From a virus: a DNA stretch of 64,000 nucleotides. Made by a program: the position numbers and the translations under genes. The stretch lies in IMG/VR virus record IMGVR_UViG_3300023184_004198, positions 148,615 through 212,614 of that record. One strand, 5' to 3'. Every line of letters starts with the position of its first letter. Positions within the stretch are counted from its first letter, which is position 1. The notes under the pieces are model-generated. The model saw only the letters and a program-made list of their open reading frames with translations, had not been told where the DNA came from and did no database searches. Below are positions 40,852-50,100 of this stretch, one piece after another.

Positions 40852-43107
40852 ATGCAAAATAATCCCGAAATTGAACATATTGTTGAACAAGCAGTGAAAA
40901 TTGCGCGAGACAAACATCATGAATATGTGATCACCGAACACTTGTTGTTGAGCCTGATCAGGCATACACCTTTTCGTAAAACACTGGATCGTTTTGGTGT
41001 AGAAATTACACAAATGGATCAAGAAATTGAGGCCTATCTTGATGGATTGAAACACTTGGTCAAGACTGATGCAGATTTGCAACCACGCAAAACACAGACA
41101 CTAGAACGACTGTTCAATCGTGCCAATGTGCAGGTTATGTTCACTGGTCGTAGAACACTAACAACTTTGGACCTGTACTTGAGCATCATGGCCGAAACCA
41201 ACAGCCATGCACACTACTTCTTGCTGAAATATGGTGTGAAGAAAACTGAATTTGCTGATTTCTACAGCAAAAATTACACAGCCGCCGAAACAGCCCGGAT
41301 GAATACCAATCAGGCCAACGACATTTTGAACGAGTACTGCACCAATTTAACAGCACAGGCACAAGCAGATCAGTTGGAACCACTTATTGGTCGCCAAACC
41401 GAACTGCACGAAATGATCACAGTAATGGCACGACGTTTCAAAGCCAACGTGCTCATGGTGGGTGATCCTGGTGTGGGCAAGACCTGCATTGTGGACGGCC
41501 TTGCACAGGAAATTGTTGCTGGCCGTGTGCCCAAATTCATTCAGGACCACGAAGTATGGGGTTTGGAAATTGGTAGTCTGTTGGCAGGATCAAAGTATCG
41601 TGGTGAATTTGAAGAAAAATTCAAGGCTGTGATTGCTGCCTTGGAAACCAAGAAAAAATGTATCCTGTTTATTGACGAAGCACACACTATGAAAGGTGCT
41701 GGTTCAGGTTCACAAAGCAGTCTAGACTTTGCCAACATGTTGAAACCTGCAATCACCAAAGGCCACTTGAAAGTAATTGCTAGTACAACCTGGGAAGAAT
41801 ACTACGAATCATTTGAAAAGGATCGCGCACTCATGCGTAGATTCTACAGACTCAGCATTGACGAACCCGATCAGGACACCACAGAAAAGATTTTGATTGG
41901 GTTAAGCCCCAGATTGGAAAAATTTCATGACGTCATGATTGACACAGATGCTATCATGGCCTCTGTTGAACTGGCCAATCGATACATTCATGATCGTAAG
42001 AATCCTGACAAAGCCATTGATTTGTTGGATGCGTCATGTGCTAGAGAGCGTGTAAAGGATGCGGGCACAGTCACAGTCACCAAAGAAATGATTCAAGCAC
42101 AAGTAAGCCGTGTGGCAGGTGTACCTGTGGATCGCTTACAGAATGAACGCAGTGCAAAGATTGTGGATCTCGAAAGCAATATCAAGCAGAAGTTGTATGG
42201 ACAAGACTCAGCAGTGGATTCAGTGCTGGAACGTGTGTACATCAACTTTGCTGGTATTGGCAATGCCCGGCGTCCTATTAGCAGTTTCCTGTTCCTAGGC
42301 CCCACAGGTACAGGCAAAACTGAGTTAGCCAAACTGCTCGGCGAACACTTGGAAATGAAACTGTTGCGTTATGACATGAGTGAGTATCAGGAAAAACACA
42401 CAGTGTCAAGCCTGATTGGTGCGCCTCCTGGCTATGTGGGCTTTGAAGATGGCAACGTGGGCGGCGGCAAGTTAATTTCAGACATCAGCAAGAATCCCTA
42501 TGCTATTATCTTGTTTGACGAGATTGAAAAAGCACACAGTGATGTCACCAACATCTTGTTGCAGATGCTGGACGAGGGGCACATTACTAGTGCAAATGGC
42601 AAAAGAGTTGATGTGAAAAACTGTATCATTATTATGACATCAAACTTGGGTGCTCAAGCCAATGACACCAACAACATTGGTTTTGGATCATTGGAGAAGT
42701 CAGGAGAAGAAGACCGTGCAATGAAAGACTTCTTCCGTCCTGAACTGCGCAATCGCATTGACAAGATTTGCAAGTTCAACAAACTGAACACCTTGGCCAT
42801 CAAGAAGATTGTGGTCAAGTTCGTGGACGAACTCAAAGCCAGTATGACACACAAAAACATCAGACTGGTGCTGACTGAACCGGTGATTGACTACTTGGCT
42901 GACAAAGGCTACGACTCCAAGATGGGCGCACGTCCACTGAGTCGTAAGATTGATGAACTGATTCGTGTGCCACTGAGTAAGAAGATCCTGTTTGATCGAC
43001 TGGAAAATTGCACCATCACTGCTGTGATGACTGAAGATACAGTAGAGTTCAACATTGAGCAAGATGCTGTGACCATTGTGAACTCTGAGGGGATTATTAT
43101 TGTATAA
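40852..43107 (+). CDS. ClpA-like AAA+ unfoldase (751 aa)
   Basis: Nearly the length of E. coli ClpA (758). N domain ~1-150 (HHEYVITEHLLLSLI); NBD1 Walker A GDPGVGKT (204-211) and ILFIDEAH; NBD2 Walker A GPTGTGKT (483-490) and IILFDEIEKAH; MGARPLSRKI sensor 2. The IGF tripeptide at 609-611 matches the ClpP-docking loop, so it can be expected to dock on host ClpP; that is inference. No ClpP gene is in the window. A phage copy could redirect host proteolysis. Confidence 0.92.
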   Translation: MQNNPEIEHIVEQAVKIARDKHHEYVITEHLLLSLIRHTPFRKTLDRFGVEITQMDQEIEAYLDGLKHLVKTDADLQPRKTQTLERLFNRANVQVMFTGRRTLTTLDLYLSIMAETNSHAHYFLLKYGVKKTEFADFYSKNYTAAETARMNTNQANDILNEYCTNLTAQAQADQLEPLIGRQTELHEMITVMARRFKANVLMVGDPGVGKTCIVDGLAQEIVAGRVPKFIQDHEVWGLEIGSLLAGSKYRGEFEEKFKAVIAALETKKKCILFIDEAHTMKGAGSGSQSSLDFANMLKPAITKGHLKVIASTTWEEYYESFEKDRALMRRFYRLSIDEPDQDTTEKILIGLSPRLEKFHDVMIDTDAIMASVELANRYIHDRKNPDKAIDLLDASCARERVKDAGTVTVTKEMIQAQVSRVAGVPVDRLQNERSAKIVDLESNIKQKLYGQDSAVDSVLERVYINFAGIGNARRPISSFLFLGPTGTGKTELAKLLGEHLEMKLLRYDMSEYQEKHTVSSLIGAPPGYVGFEDGNVGGGKLISDISKNPYAIILFDEIEKAHSDVTNILLQMLDEGHITSANGKRVDVKNCIIIMTSNLGAQANDTNNIGFGSLEKSGEEDRAMKDFFRPELRNRIDKICKFNKLNTLAIKKIVVKFVDELKASMTHKNIRLVLTEPVIDYLADKGYDSKMGARPLSRKIDELIRVPLSKKILFDRLENCTITAVMTEDTVEFNIEQDAVTIVNSEGIIIV

Positions 43108-43798
43108 AGTTGAAAAAGACGATCGTAGCAGTCTGTACTATAACCAGTACGAATATTGTGTGACCCTCAACATCTCAGATGCTAGTTGCTTACGCGATCT
43201 GCAGCCTGTGAGATTTGAGGCATCCATTCGCAATGCCAAGTACTGGGCCGAAATGGACCGTGGTGGCGCCTATCAAAATCGTGGCCGAGATGTTTGGGAA
43301 GGTACAGCCAAAGAACTTGCCTTGCGTGAAACTCGCGATATCTTGTTGGAACAAGCCGGCACATACAAAGCAGTGATCAGTTTCAATGTGTTGAGCCTGT
43401 ACACCAACAATCGCCGGTTGGCTGATCAGTTTGTCGAACTGGACAATCCCGGTGTTCGACTACATCTAGTGCGTCAAGCCATGATCACCAAACCCTCAGG
43501 TGTCGTACAGTTGCAAGAATCCAAACACGGTTACAGAACTTATCTGCGAGAACGCAAATACAGTCTGGATCAACGAAACTTGTTGCTGGATTTTTTGCGA
43601 GCACGTGAGGGAACCCTGCGTCCCTGCGGTGCATTGATGGCGTGGTTAGAGGCTCGACCCAAGTACTATATGGCCAATCTCAACTACAGCCGAAGCCACT
43701 ACTTTGTGGACCATGATCACCCCAACGAAGGCACCATGATCAGCCTGGTGATGCCGGGCATTGTAAGAAAGACTCTGCCCATTGAAACGACTAAATAA
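43100..43798 (+). CDS. Phage hypothetical protein (232 aa), TTG start
   Basis: Overlaps the clpA stop by 8 bp with a TTG start, so translation is coupled. Mixed alpha/beta with many Arg residues (DVWEGTAKELALRETRDILL; HLVRQAMITKPSGV; HGYRTYLRERKYSLDQRNLL). I recall similar conserved hypotheticals in T4-like aquatic phages. Could be an adaptor for ClpA by position only. Confidence 0.6.
   Translation: MYKVEKDDRSSLYYNQYEYCVTLNISDASCLRDLQPVRFEASIRNAKYWAEMDRGGAYQNRGRDVWEGTAKELALRETRDILLEQAGTYKAVISFNVLSLYTNNRRLADQFVELDNPGVRLHLVRQAMITKPSGVVQLQESKHGYRTYLRERKYSLDQRNLLLDFLRAREGTLRPCGALMAWLEARPKYYMANLNYSRSHYFVDHDHPNEGTMISLVMPGIVRKTLPIETTK
43792..43797 (+). promoter_or_regulatory. Late promoter motif 7 nt before ATG
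   Basis: ACTAAATAATATACTATGG: TAAATA overlaps the TAA region of the previous gene, with 7 nt to ATG 43805 and no Shine-Dalgarno. Confidence 0.55.
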
Positions 43799-43804
43799 TA
43801 TACT

Positions 43805-43969
43805 ATGGCTAAAATACACGAAGAAGTAGTTGTGATCAAACTCTCAAAATTGGTCAAAGATACCGATGCTGGCAGCGAAATTGCTACCACAGACATCGTT
43901 GCTGCCTTGCAATCAGTGGCTGAAGAGCTGGTAGGTGCAGGTGTTGTTGTAGAAGCGGACAAAGCCTAA
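43805..43969 (+). CDS. Small conserved phage protein (54 aa)
   Basis: Reads MAKIHEEVVVIKLSKLVKD, then IATTDIVAALQSVAEELVGA and GVVVEADKA. A beta-helix-beta mini-domain with a pattern I know from very short conserved proteins of T4-like phages. ATG lies 7 nt after TAAATA; stop overlaps the next start (TAATG). Function unknown. Confidence 0.65.
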   Translation: MAKIHEEVVVIKLSKLVKDTDAGSEIATTDIVAALQSVAEELVGAGVVVEADKA

Positions 43970-44331
43970 TGACCACAAAGACCATTCTTGCGACCACTGA
44001 GTATGGTGTGCCTTCGGGCAACTATGATGGGTCAAGTCAAGACTGGTCAAGTGATCCTGTCACTGCTGCCAACTACTATCGCGGACGCGGTGGCGTGCAG
44101 ACTATTACGTTCTCAGTCACAGATTTTGAAGGCGACATGTACCTTGATGCTTGTTTGGACGAAAATCCTGCTGAAGCCAATTGGTTTAACACATACATTT
44201 ATGGCGACGGAAGTACCATCCCACTCACTGACTATCATCCTGCTACCATCACTGGCAACTTTACATGGATGCGAGTGCGTGTTGAAGGGTTTTCAGGCGG
44301 CACTATCAACTCAGTTACTATCACTTACTAA
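43969..44331 (+). CDS. Virion-type hypothetical protein (120 aa)
   Basis: TAATG overlap with the gene before. An all-beta protein (QTITFSVTDFEGDMYLDACL; ITGNFTWMRVRVEGFSGGTI) like a single jelly-roll domain of a fibre, tail or capsid decoration protein. G/T/S-rich composition fits extracellular virion proteins. Confidence 0.55.
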   Translation: MTTKTILATTEYGVPSGNYDGSSQDWSSDPVTAANYYRGRGGVQTITFSVTDFEGDMYLDACLDENPAEANWFNTYIYGDGSTIPLTDYHPATITGNFTWMRVRVEGFSGGTINSVTITY

Positions 44332-44349
44332 ACTCAATTTGAGGTAAAA

Positions 44350-44784
44350 TTGGAAACTATAAACATATCATTTGATATAGATACATCAGACTCTGAATGT
44401 CCATTGGGTGTGGAAATTTTACTAGACAACATTGTGCTGTTAAAAATTGATCATGTTCAAGAAAAAATCAAATTTTCACACGCTATAAACGACGATGACG
44501 GTGAACATAAACTGAGTGTGATTATTTGTGGGAAAACGCACGAGCACACCAAAATTGACGAATTAGGTAACATTGTCAAAGACGCCACATTGCAGTTATC
44601 AAATGTTGTCATTGATGATATTGATGTAAATCAATTGTTTTTAGACAAGTGCGTGTATACACATGATTTCAATGGTACACAGTCTGAAATCGCAGACACA
44701 TTTCATGGTGTTGCAGGCTGTAATGGTACAATCAGTTTTGAATTTTCCACTCCCATTTACCTATGGTTGCTGGAAAACATGTGA
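44350..44784 (+). CDS. Virion-type hypothetical protein (144 aa), TTG start
   Basis: TTG 44350 follows TTGAGGTAAAA. An acidic all-beta protein (ISFDIDTSDSECPLGVEILL; GTISFEFSTPIYLWLLENM). The closing 'F.TPIYLWLLEN' motif is familiar from beta proteins in T4-like aquatic phages. AT-rich base use differs from neighbours. Confidence 0.5.
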   Translation: METINISFDIDTSDSECPLGVEILLDNIVLLKIDHVQEKIKFSHAINDDDGEHKLSVIICGKTHEHTKIDELGNIVKDATLQLSNVVIDDIDVNQLFLDKCVYTHDFNGTQSEIADTFHGVAGCNGTISFEFSTPIYLWLLENM

Positions 44785-44787
44785 CGC

Positions 44788-44793
44788 TAAATA
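44788..44793 (+). promoter_or_regulatory. Late promoter motif 6 nt before ATG
   Basis: GCTAAATACAGTTTATG: 6 nt between TAAATA and ATG 44800; no Shine-Dalgarno. Confidence 0.6.
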
Positions 44794-44799
44794 CAGTTT

Positions 44800-46128
44800 A
44801 TGACAACTGTAGTAATCATGCCCGGTGGGTTTCACCCTTTTCATGCAGGACATTTGGCCCTGTATCAATCAGCGCAACGAGCCTTCCCTGGCGCCGACGT
44901 GTATGTTGCTGCCACTGATGATACCAGCACACGCCCGTTTCCCTTTCAAGTCAAAGAAAAACTAGCACAGTTGGCCGGGGTTGACCGTGGCAGATTCATG
45001 CGTGTCAAAAGCCCATTCCAGGCTGCAGAAATCACAGCACCATACAATCCCCAAAAAGATCAGTTGATATTTGTTCGCAGTGAAAAAGACGCAGACAAAC
45101 CACCACGAGCCGGTGGAGTTAAAAAGAACAGCGAGCCATCATACTTGCAACCATTGCTGGGTGCAAAAAAACTAGAACCATTTGCAAAACATGCTTACAT
45201 GGCCTACTTGCCCACAGTGGAGTTTGGTCCAGGTATGACTTCGGCCACAGAGATACGTGCTGCTTGGCCTAAATTGGATGAGCGTAGAAAAACTGCATTG
45301 GTAATGAGCTTGTATCCAAAAACACAGGCCAATCCTAAATTGGCCGCTAATGTGGTCAAAATGTTAGACAACGCTATTGGCACAGAAGTTGCTGAAAATC
45401 AAGGCTGGGCAGCCACTTACGAGTCGGACGGCATCACTGCTGGTACCGGCGTGACTGGTGGCATGCACGCCACATATCAAGATAGATACAACCAACCTGT
45501 GGACGAAGCCAAGTTGCATTTTACTGATCCCACAATCCGAGTCAACTTGTACTATGTTCCGCCAAAACTACAGCATCAAGGCAAAGTGCAGAATGTAGCT
45601 CACAATATTCCTTACTCAACTGTGCAACCATTGATTGATAGACTGATGCAAAAATATCCCAACATGCATCCTGAATATCTAGTTGTGGGACCAACAGACA
45701 AAAATCAGTATGGTCAACGACTAAAAGAACAAGAGCAGTTGTCTGGAACAATTAAAGCAATACCCAAAGACGACTCAGAATATGATTGGGACTATTACTA
45801 CAAAGATCAACAGATTCAACCGGGCACAGACATACATTCAAAGATAAAAGATTTGCACATGAGTCAAAAATATCCTGAGTATAATGCTCTGAAATCAGCA
45901 TTTGAAAAACCTTATACCTCAGGCAAAGTAATACCGCCTGAACAGTGGCCAGAAAATCAACCATCGCAGGATCGTGTTGTGCCAAACTTTTCGGATGTTG
46001 GAGGCCCTGATTATACCATTCCCAAGCAGTTTATTAAAGATCCAGAAGGTAAACCCATCAGGCTCAAAGACTTTTTACCGCATGATCCAGACATGAACGA
46101 AGACTACATTGAAGAATGTCGGTCGTAA
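44800..46128 (+). CDS. Nucleotidyltransferase-like protein with long C-terminal region (442 aa)
   Basis: Residues 1-180 are a cytidylyltransferase-like (HxGH) Rossmann domain: MPGGFHPFHAGHLALYQSAQ with His15/His18, and SATEIRAAW as the ISSTxIR-type motif. Such domains adenylate or cytidylate small substrates. After ~195 come VAENQGWAATYESDG and VDEAKLHFTDPTIR, V-x-E sites like prohead-protease sites, then ~200 residues of unknown fold (YYVPPKLQHQGKVQNVAHNI). Late, leaderless-type start. Possibly a virion enzyme; substrate unknown. Confidence 0.7.
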   Translation: MTTVVIMPGGFHPFHAGHLALYQSAQRAFPGADVYVAATDDTSTRPFPFQVKEKLAQLAGVDRGRFMRVKSPFQAAEITAPYNPQKDQLIFVRSEKDADKPPRAGGVKKNSEPSYLQPLLGAKKLEPFAKHAYMAYLPTVEFGPGMTSATEIRAAWPKLDERRKTALVMSLYPKTQANPKLAANVVKMLDNAIGTEVAENQGWAATYESDGITAGTGVTGGMHATYQDRYNQPVDEAKLHFTDPTIRVNLYYVPPKLQHQGKVQNVAHNIPYSTVQPLIDRLMQKYPNMHPEYLVVGPTDKNQYGQRLKEQEQLSGTIKAIPKDDSEYDWDYYYKDQQIQPGTDIHSKIKDLHMSQKYPEYNALKSAFEKPYTSGKVIPPEQWPENQPSQDRVVPNFSDVGGPDYTIPKQFIKDPEGKPIRLKDFLPHDPDMNEDYIEECRS

Positions 46129-46154
46129 AAAATAACACCCGCTGTTATAATCTT

Positions 46155-46160
46155 TAAATA
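46155..46160 (+). promoter_or_regulatory. Late promoter motif (TTTAAATAC)
   Basis: TAAATA 26 bp before ATG 46187, with ACGGAGAACCC as RBS. Confidence 0.5.
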
Positions 46161-46186
46161 CTAACATAATTTTTAACGGAGAACCC

Positions 46187-47125
46187 ATGTCAGACCAAGC
46201 ACCGGTGACTACCACGCCACCAACCGATCCTGCCCAAACCAATCAGCAAAACATTCAAGTAAACATTGACTATTTGCGTACCACACGAGTGCATATTTGT
46301 ATGCCTTGTTATGGTGGACAACTAACAGAACAAACTTTTATGAGTTTTGTGAAATGGGCCAACCTATGTCGTCAACTCAACATTGACTGGACAGTGGAAA
46401 CCATGACCAATGAAAGTCTGATCAGCCGAGCACGTAATACACTTACCGCTAAATTTTTATACACCAAAGAGTCAACACATTTGATGTTTATTGACGCTGA
46501 CATTGGTTGGGAACCTTGGCACCTGTTGGTCATGCTGGATGCACAAAAAGATGTAATCGGCGGATTGTACCCTATGAAGAGCTTGCCGGTCAAATGGTGT
46601 GTGAATGGCATTCCTGGACAAGTGGAAGAGCCTGGTGCTAACTTGATCGAAGTTACCAAAACCGGCACAGGTTTCTTGTTGATCAAGCGTGATGTGTTTG
46701 AAAAGTTAAATGCACACCCTGCCACCAAGCCGTTCAACAACGACATTGGCTTGCCTGTGGAACTCAACCCTTATATGAAAACCTACTTTGACACTGCTGT
46801 GCGTGAGAACCGCTACTACAGTGAAGATTGGACTTTCTGCGAAAACTGGCGCGACATTGGTGGACAAGTATGGGTGGACAAACGTATCCTGTTGCGTCAC
46901 GTGGGCACTTACACATTTGACTATGCCACACACGAACAACTGTACAAGGACCTTAAACAGATGTTTGAACCCAGTGCAGTAACAGTTACACCTGTGTCAC
47001 AGCCAGAACAAATCACTGGCAAACCTGCTGAAGGACACGATCTAGCCAAAGAACCGCCGCCTGTGCCTGAACCCACAGTGATGGCATCCAGCAAAAAGAG
47101 CAAGAAACCAGCAACTGTTGAGTAA
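46187..47125 (+). CDS. GT-A-type glycosyltransferase-like protein (312 aa)
   Basis: VHICMPCYGGQLTEQTFMSF, then TNESLISRARNTLTAKFL and LMFIDADIGWEPW with the DxD-type metal site, and GGLYPMK; GTGFLLIKRDVFEKL and YSEDWTFCENWRDIG complete a nucleotide-sugar GT-A fold frequent in T4-like aquatic phages. N-terminal 25 and C-terminal ~50 residues are P/T/K-rich linkers. May glycosylate virion proteins, DNA or host surface. Confidence 0.72.
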   Translation: MSDQAPVTTTPPTDPAQTNQQNIQVNIDYLRTTRVHICMPCYGGQLTEQTFMSFVKWANLCRQLNIDWTVETMTNESLISRARNTLTAKFLYTKESTHLMFIDADIGWEPWHLLVMLDAQKDVIGGLYPMKSLPVKWCVNGIPGQVEEPGANLIEVTKTGTGFLLIKRDVFEKLNAHPATKPFNNDIGLPVELNPYMKTYFDTAVRENRYYSEDWTFCENWRDIGGQVWVDKRILLRHVGTYTFDYATHEQLYKDLKQMFEPSAVTVTPVSQPEQITGKPAEGHDLAKEPPPVPEPTVMASSKKSKKPATVE

Positions 47126-47128
47126 CGG

Positions 47129-47134
47129 TAAATA
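47129..47134 (+). promoter_or_regulatory. Late promoter motif 8 nt before ATG
   Basis: GGTAAATATAGTTCGTATG: TAAATA, 8 nt, ATG 47143. No Shine-Dalgarno precedes this 4.9-kb gene. Confidence 0.55.
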
Positions 47135-47142
47135 TAGTTCGT

Positions 47143-50100
47143 ATGAACATCAACGAACTAGACTCCTATAATCTTGCAGACGCAGTAAAATTTCACCGCC
47201 GTCTCAATCCCAGAATCTGGGGGCGAGACGAGCACTTGCTGCCTGAAGTGCGTGAAAAATTACTGGCCATTGCTGCGGATTTTCAAGAATTCCTGGGCGT
47301 GGATGATCTCAACGTTCAAGACATCACTATATCAGGCTCAAATGCAGCCTATTCATATACAAAAAATTCAGACATTGACCTGCATCTTGTGGTTGAGATG
47401 CCTGATGATCCTGTGTATCAGGAACTGTTCAACGCTAAAAAATATCAATACAACGACGAGCACAATATAAAGATTGGTGGTGCGGATGTAGAGTTATATG
47501 TACAGCCTAGTGATCAAGCACATCACAGCCAAGGCATTTATTCAATTCAAGACAACCAATGGTTGCAGGTACCTCAACGCAAACGTGCTCAAATAGATGA
47601 TGCGTGTGTGCGTGACAAGGTTGCAGACCTGGATGCCAGAATTCACGCTGCCGTCAAAAGCAAAAATATCGACGCTGTGACCACATTGTGGAACAAGATC
47701 AAAACCATGCGTCAAGCGGGACTCGAACAACATGGTGAGTTTGGCTGTGAAAACATTGCTTTCAAAATGTTGCGCAACAGCGGCTGCATTGGTGCGTTGA
47801 AAGATGCTAAAACAGCACTGCAAGATCGTGAACTCAGTCTGCATGAAGAGCCACGAAAGAGATTTCGTTATGGGTATGGTTCGACAATGGTTGAAGCATC
47901 TACTCCTGATGGAGTCAGTCCTACCACTCAAATGTTTTTGAATGAAGATGACGAGATTGAAACCAAAGTACGTGACTTCATCCAACATGTGACCACAGAA
48001 CTGGGTATTGACCCCATGCCAGAAATTCACTTGCACACTGATCCCGAATGGAGTGTACACAATCACAGTTTTGGTCGTTACGACCCTGACAGTCATACTT
48101 TGAATGTCAGCATGCCCAACCGCCACATCCTGGATGTGTTGCGTACAGTGGCACATGAACTGGTGCATTGCAGTCAAAACCAACAACATGGGCACTTGCC
48201 CGACGATGCAGGTGAAACTGGCAGTCGCTGGGAAAATGATGCCAATGCTCGTGCAGGTATCATCATGCGCGACTGGGCCAACGCACACCCAGAAGATTTT
48301 GAACAAGCACCCTTGGCAGAAAATGCTTCGGGCTATATTCCCAAGAACAAACGAGAAGCAGCCCGGCCACAGTATGCCATGGCACTGAGTGTGGATATCA
48401 AACCTGGGCAGGTGGGCAAAGAAGCCAACAAGTTGGCATTGAAAACTGGACGCAATGGTGAGCCAGGCTTGCTACAACCTGATGCACAAAACTTGTTGCG
48501 TGAGTTTGCAGAATTCGCAGAAGAACAAGAAAACTTGTTTGAAATAACCATGAGCCCCTCAAGTCTGCGCAAATTGAGTGCGCAAACTGGTGCCTTGGCC
48601 GGCATGGAATTTGAAATGTGTGTGCCCAACGTCGAAGGCAACGACGACGGTGATCAAGAACCTGACTATGACTATGATGAACGCTGCCGTAGCATTGAAG
48701 ATGCTGTGCAATTTTTCTATGATGGTGATTGGAACGGTCGTAGAGACGTAGAACGCATGCGTGAAAGAATGCAGAGTGATTTCAGTGATTGGCTGATGGA
48801 CAAGGTCTATCAAGACTGGGAACGCCATGGCGAGGAATATCTGGAAGAATGGGTGCCCAACAACGTGGACGAATCTGAGTGGAATCCTGAAGGCCTGGAA
48901 GGTGAGGCTCGTCAAGAAGCACTAGAAGAATACATCGCTGCTATGCATGCCGATGCCGGCAGCAGTGGTGATGCGTTTGATGAGTACAGAGAAGAAAATC
49001 AAGAGTCATATGACGAAAGTGACTGGTTGGATGACGAAGACCTAGACCGCATGAGTAGTATTGAAAATGCCTACTCAATGAACTGGCCGCACTGGACCAA
49101 CCCCGGCCGTGGCGAAACCAGCATTGAAGATATTGCTGACAGTTTTAGAGACGCAGTGGGCCGCCCAATACTAGCCAGCACCAGTTATCACAGCAGCCGA
49201 GTTGAACGACCCAGCACCAAAAACTTGGAATACATTGTAGAACCTGACAGCAGTATTGATGTTGATGACAACGACGATCGAGGCCTGGAGTTTGTAAGCC
49301 CGCCCTTGCCTATAGAAGAACTGCTGAGTGATTTGAACAAGGTCAAAGCCTGGGCTGATCGTACTGGTTGTTATACCAACGATTCAACCGGCCTGCATAT
49401 CAACGTGTCAGTACCTGGCTGGTCCGGCGACCTCAGTCAATTGGACTATGTAAAACTGGCCCTGTTGCTGGGCGATGAGCATGTGTTGGAATCTTTTGGA
49501 CGTGCTGGCAATACCTATTGCAAGTCAGCCATGGGCAAGATACAAAAAGCAGTGAAACAAAATCCTGACAAGGCAGAAGAACTGTTGGAACGCATGCGAC
49601 AGGGCATGGATCAACTGGCCAGCAAGGCCATACACTCAGGCGTCACAGACAAATACACATCAATCAACCCCAAAAATGGCTACATTGAATTCCGTTCACC
49701 CGGGGGCGATTGGTTGAATGATAACTTCAAAGAAATCGACAACACCCTGCGTAGATTCACAGTGGCCCTGAGTGCAGCCGTGGATCCTAAAGCGTATCGC
49801 CAAGAATATCTAAAGAAACTGTACAAATTGTTGGATGTTCACAGTGAAAAAGATCCCTTATCATACTTTGCAAAATTTGCCGCAGGCGAGTTGCCCAAGG
49901 CAGCACTGAAAAGTTTTGTGCGTCAAGCACAGTTAGAACGTGGTGTCAAGCGTGGCAAAGAAACAGGCCCAATGTGGTGGCGGGTGTACAAAGAAGGCAA
50001 AAATGCTGCCAACGGTGCCGTAATCGAAGTTGTGGCTTCTAGCCGAGAAGAAGCATTAGACAAAGCCGCCGAAGAATGGGGTGTGTTTAGCAACGAATAC

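Noticed and set aside
47143-47180. Head-targeting tag on the giant protein
   Set aside because: Its N-terminus (MNINELDSYNLADAV) lacks a clear x-E|A site, so I did not count it in the tagged set even though it may be packaged.
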